A stretch of 16,623 nt of DNA from Methylocystaceae bacterium (GTDB lineage Bacteria > Pseudomonadota > Alphaproteobacteria > Rhizobiales > Beijerinckiaceae), in NCBI GenBank assembly GCA_003152255.1, contig PLZT01000266.1, positions 5,560 to 22,182 of the forward strand, in the 5' to 3' direction. This document shows positions 14,943 to 16,623 of the stretch, piece by piece; the stretch's first letter is position 1; every line of letters starts with the position of its first letter. A program made the translations under genes and the position numbers. The notes below the pieces were generated by a model. The model saw only the letters and a program-made list of their open reading frames with translations, had not been told where the DNA came from and did no database searches.

Positions 14943-15848
14943 TCACTGGCCCTTGACCTCCGGGAGAGCCTGACTCGGGCCAAAAATGACCTGCGAGGGA
15001 TCGCGTTCGAAATTGTGCACGGCGCGGTCGAGCGTGTCGACGGCCTTGCGCGCGTCTATGGCGAGCTGTTCGTACTGGCGCAGCCCCGTCTCCGAGAAGT
15101 GATTGATGTTGCGGGTGATACCGGCGACATTGCCCGTTATGTTCTTGATTGTCTTGGGATCGAGCGCCTTGACCGTGCGCTCGGCGCTGGCGAGCAGCTT
15201 GTCGAAGCGCTCGGCGACCGGCTTCAGCGAATGGGCCACGTCCGCCGCGTCGCGGATGAAATTTCCTGTCGCCCCGCTGTTGTCGGCGAGCGTCTTGGTG
15301 AAAGTCTCCATATTTTTGAGCGAGGCGGTCAACGTGGTCGAATTTTCGTCGAGCAGCTTGTTGATTTTGTCCATGGCGTCGCCCGCCTTGGTCGAGAGGC
15401 GCTGGACGTTTTCGAGCAGGTTCTGGATTTCCGAAGGTTCGGCCGTGATGCGCGGGTATTTTTCGCCCGGCTGCGCGACAATATCGGGCGCGCCGGGCGT
15501 GCCGCCGACCAACGACACGACCGCCACGCCCGTGAAGGTCTTCTGTTCCACCCTGGCGCGGGTGTTGGTCTTCACCGGGGTCTTCTTGTCGACGGCGATG
15601 AGCACCTTGACCTGGCCCGGATCGGTCGGATCGATCTCCATGCTGGTGACGCTGCCGACCTTAAGCCCGTTGAATTGCACGACGCTTCCGGGCGTCAAAC
15701 CGTCCACCGAGCCGCGCACGATGAGCTCGTATGTCTCATATTGCGCCGTTTTGCCGGACCCGGAGAACCAGAAAACGAAAGCAAACGCCGCAAGCACGAC
15801 CGCGAGCGTGAAGGCGCCGATTAGCGCGAAATTGGCGCGGGTTTCCAT
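14943..15848 (-). CDS. mlaD: MlaD, MCE-domain lipid-binding subunit of the Mla transporter
   Basis: MlaD anchors in the inner membrane and forms the periplasmic hexameric ring through which the MlaFEDB complex moves phospholipids to keep outer-membrane asymmetry. The 301-residue product starts METRANFALIGAF with one N-terminal transmembrane helix (about 7-30). An MCE domain follows (about 38-118) with GSVDGLTPGSVVQFNGLKVG (46-65) and VEQKTFTGVAVVSLVGG (100-116). A long helical, coiled-coil-like region (about 138-290) follows, as in alphaproteobacterial MCE proteins, which are longer than the 183-residue E. coli MlaD. ATG 15848 has AAGGA six bases upstream, overlapping the mlaF stop; the 9-bp gap implies coupling. 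A strong terminator follows, so mlaD ends the operon; mlaE would precede mlaF outside the window. Confidence 0.92.
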   Translation of the reverse strand: METRANFALIGAFTLAVVLAAFAFVFWFSGSGKTAQYETYELIVRGSVDGLTPGSVVQFNGLKVGSVTSMEIDPTDPGQVKVLIAVDKKTPVKTNTRARVEQKTFTGVAVVSLVGGTPGAPDIVAQPGEKYPRITAEPSEIQNLLENVQRLSTKAGDAMDKINKLLDENSTTLTASLKNMETFTKTLADNSGATGNFIRDAADVAHSLKPVAERFDKLLASAERTVKALDPKTIKNITGNVAGITRNINHFSETGLRQYEQLAIDARKAVDTLDRAVHNFERDPSQVIFGPSQALPEVKGQ

Positions 15849-15857
15849 GTTTCGTCC

Positions 15858-16623
15858 TTATGCGGGCTCGCGCCCTCCCATGCCTCGACCAAGAGAACCG
15901 ATCAGCCGGCTGCCGCGAGTCCCGTGAAAATAAGCGCGCAGCCAAGGCTCGTCGGAGGCGAGCATATCCTGCATGGAGCCGGAGCCGATGACTTTTCCCC
16001 CGGCCAGGGCGGCGACGCGGTCACAGATCGAGTATAGGCTGTCGAGATCGTGCGTCACCATGAATACGGTCAGGCCCAGCGTCTTTTGCAGCGTGCCGAT
16101 CAATTCGTCGAACTCGGCGGCGCCGATTGGATCGAGACCCGAGGTCGGCTCGTCGAGAAACAGCAGTTCCGGATCGAGCGCGAGGGCCCTCGCCAGCGCC
16201 GCCCGCTTGACCATGCCGCCAGACAATTCCGCCGGAAGTTTGTCCGCGGAGTCGGGCGGCAAACCCACGAGGTCCAGCTTCAGCATGGCGAGGTCGTCCA
16301 TGAACCGTTGAGAAATATCGCGATTTTCGCGCATCGGCATCTGGATGTTCTGCCGCACCGTGAGACTGGAGAACAGGGCGCCGTTCTGGAACAGAACGCC
16401 CCAGCGCTGTTCCAGCGCGCGCAACTGCCGAGGCGGAAGCGCGTCCCGGTCCTCGCCAAACAGCCGGATCACGCCCGCGCGCTTGCGCAAAAGCCCAAGG
16501 ATGGCGCGCATCAGCACCGATTTCCCCTGGCCCGAGCCGCCGACAAAGCCCAGAACTTCGCCGCGGAACACGTCGAGATCGAGCCCGTCCATGACCCTGT
16601 GCTCGCCGAACTGCACCACGAGG
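15858..16623 (-). CDS. mlaF: MlaF, ATPase of the Mla phospholipid transporter (5' end cut by window)
   Basis: This is the cytoplasmic ATPase of the MCE/Mla lipid transport system. The frame is open to the right edge and reads LVVQFGEHRVMDGLDLDV at the boundary, matching the usual interior of MlaF, so roughly the first 10-15 residues are missing and the GTGs at 16619 and 16616 are probably internal valines. Present are Walker A GGSGQGKS (16518-16541), the Q-loop in VLFQNGALFSSLTV, which is characteristic of MlaF-type ATPases, signature LSGGMVKRAALARAL, Walker B LLFLDEPTSGLDP, and switch His in MVTHDLDSL. The C-terminus ends DEPWLRAYFHGTRG plus a short Gly/Arg tail. It overlaps the mlaD ribosome site at its stop codon. 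The family call is secure. Confidence 0.94.
   Translation of the reverse strand, partial: LVVQFGEHRVMDGLDLDVFRGEVLGFVGGSGQGKSVLMRAILGLLRKRAGVIRLFGEDRDALPPRQLRALEQRWGVLFQNGALFSSLTVRQNIQMPMRENRDISQRFMDDLAMLKLDLVGLPPDSADKLPAELSGGMVKRAALARALALDPELLFLDEPTSGLDPIGAAEFDELIGTLQKTLGLTVFMVTHDLDSLYSICDRVAALAGGKVIGSGSMQDMLASDEPWLRAYFHGTRGSRLIGSLGRGMGGREPA

Noticed and set aside
14768..14983. Small open frames on both strands across the glycosyltransferase-mlaD gap
   Set aside because: They translate the two arms of the palindromic repeat (similar peptides on both strands) and have no independent coding evidence.
16617..16619. GTG at the right edge as the mlaF start
   Set aside because: The preceding codon is Leu and the LVVQFGEHRV context matches the interior of MlaF, so the gene continues beyond the window.

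Overview
The window is high-GC, gene-dense chromosomal DNA of an alphaproteobacterium, most likely of the Rhizobiales/Hyphomicrobiales (a Methylocystaceae/Beijerinckiaceae-type relative is my guess). This rests on the gene set (class I PHA synthase, Kdp potassium pump, Mla lipid transport, DUF5765, NitT/TauT-type ABC ATPase with an AAA-associated C-terminal domain), on a perfect TTAA-N7-TTAAC CtrA box, and on an intergenic palindromic repeat resembling ones dispersed in Rhizobiales genomes. I see no phage genes, transposases, CRISPR arrays, tRNAs or rRNAs.

Layout. Positions 1-3597 (minus strand) hold the start of a kdp operon in the order small membrane ORF - kdpF - kdpA - kdpB; kdpB runs off the left edge, so kdpC and any kdpDE lie outside. 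Upstream on the same strand are an AlaC-type PLP aminotransferase (3743-4960) and a secreted proline/alanine-rich protein of unknown function (5033-5575). A short divergent region with a perfect 13-bp palindrome separates these from phaC (5654-7840, plus), whose N-terminus is extended by a 12-residue tandem repeat. phaC ends in a clear hairpin terminator and faces a DUF5765 membrane protein (7875-8708, minus).

From 8709 to 13513 everything except that membrane protein reads on the plus strand: a single-TM coiled-coil protein preceded by the CtrA box (8903-9568), an intergenic region with inverted TGACA/TGTCA half-sites, a fused two-domain ABC permease (9816-11552) closely followed by its ATPase (11560-12870), and a Uma2-family nuclease-fold protein (12932-13513). 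The transporter has no substrate-binding protein beside it.

The right end is on the minus strand: mlaF (5'-truncated by the window edge), mlaD, a strong terminator embedded in a ~143-bp palindromic repeat element, and a GT4-type glycosyltransferase whose reading frame is broken near its 5' end by what looks like a single extra base.

Functionally these are mostly housekeeping or stress modules: high-affinity K+ uptake, amino-acid transamination, PHB storage, solute import and outer-membrane lipid trafficking. I found no convincing novel defence or mobile system. The most useful leads are the CtrA-associated coiled-coil protein, the orphan fused ABC transporter, the frameshifted glycosyltransferase, the palindromic element and the 27-residue protein ahead of kdpF.
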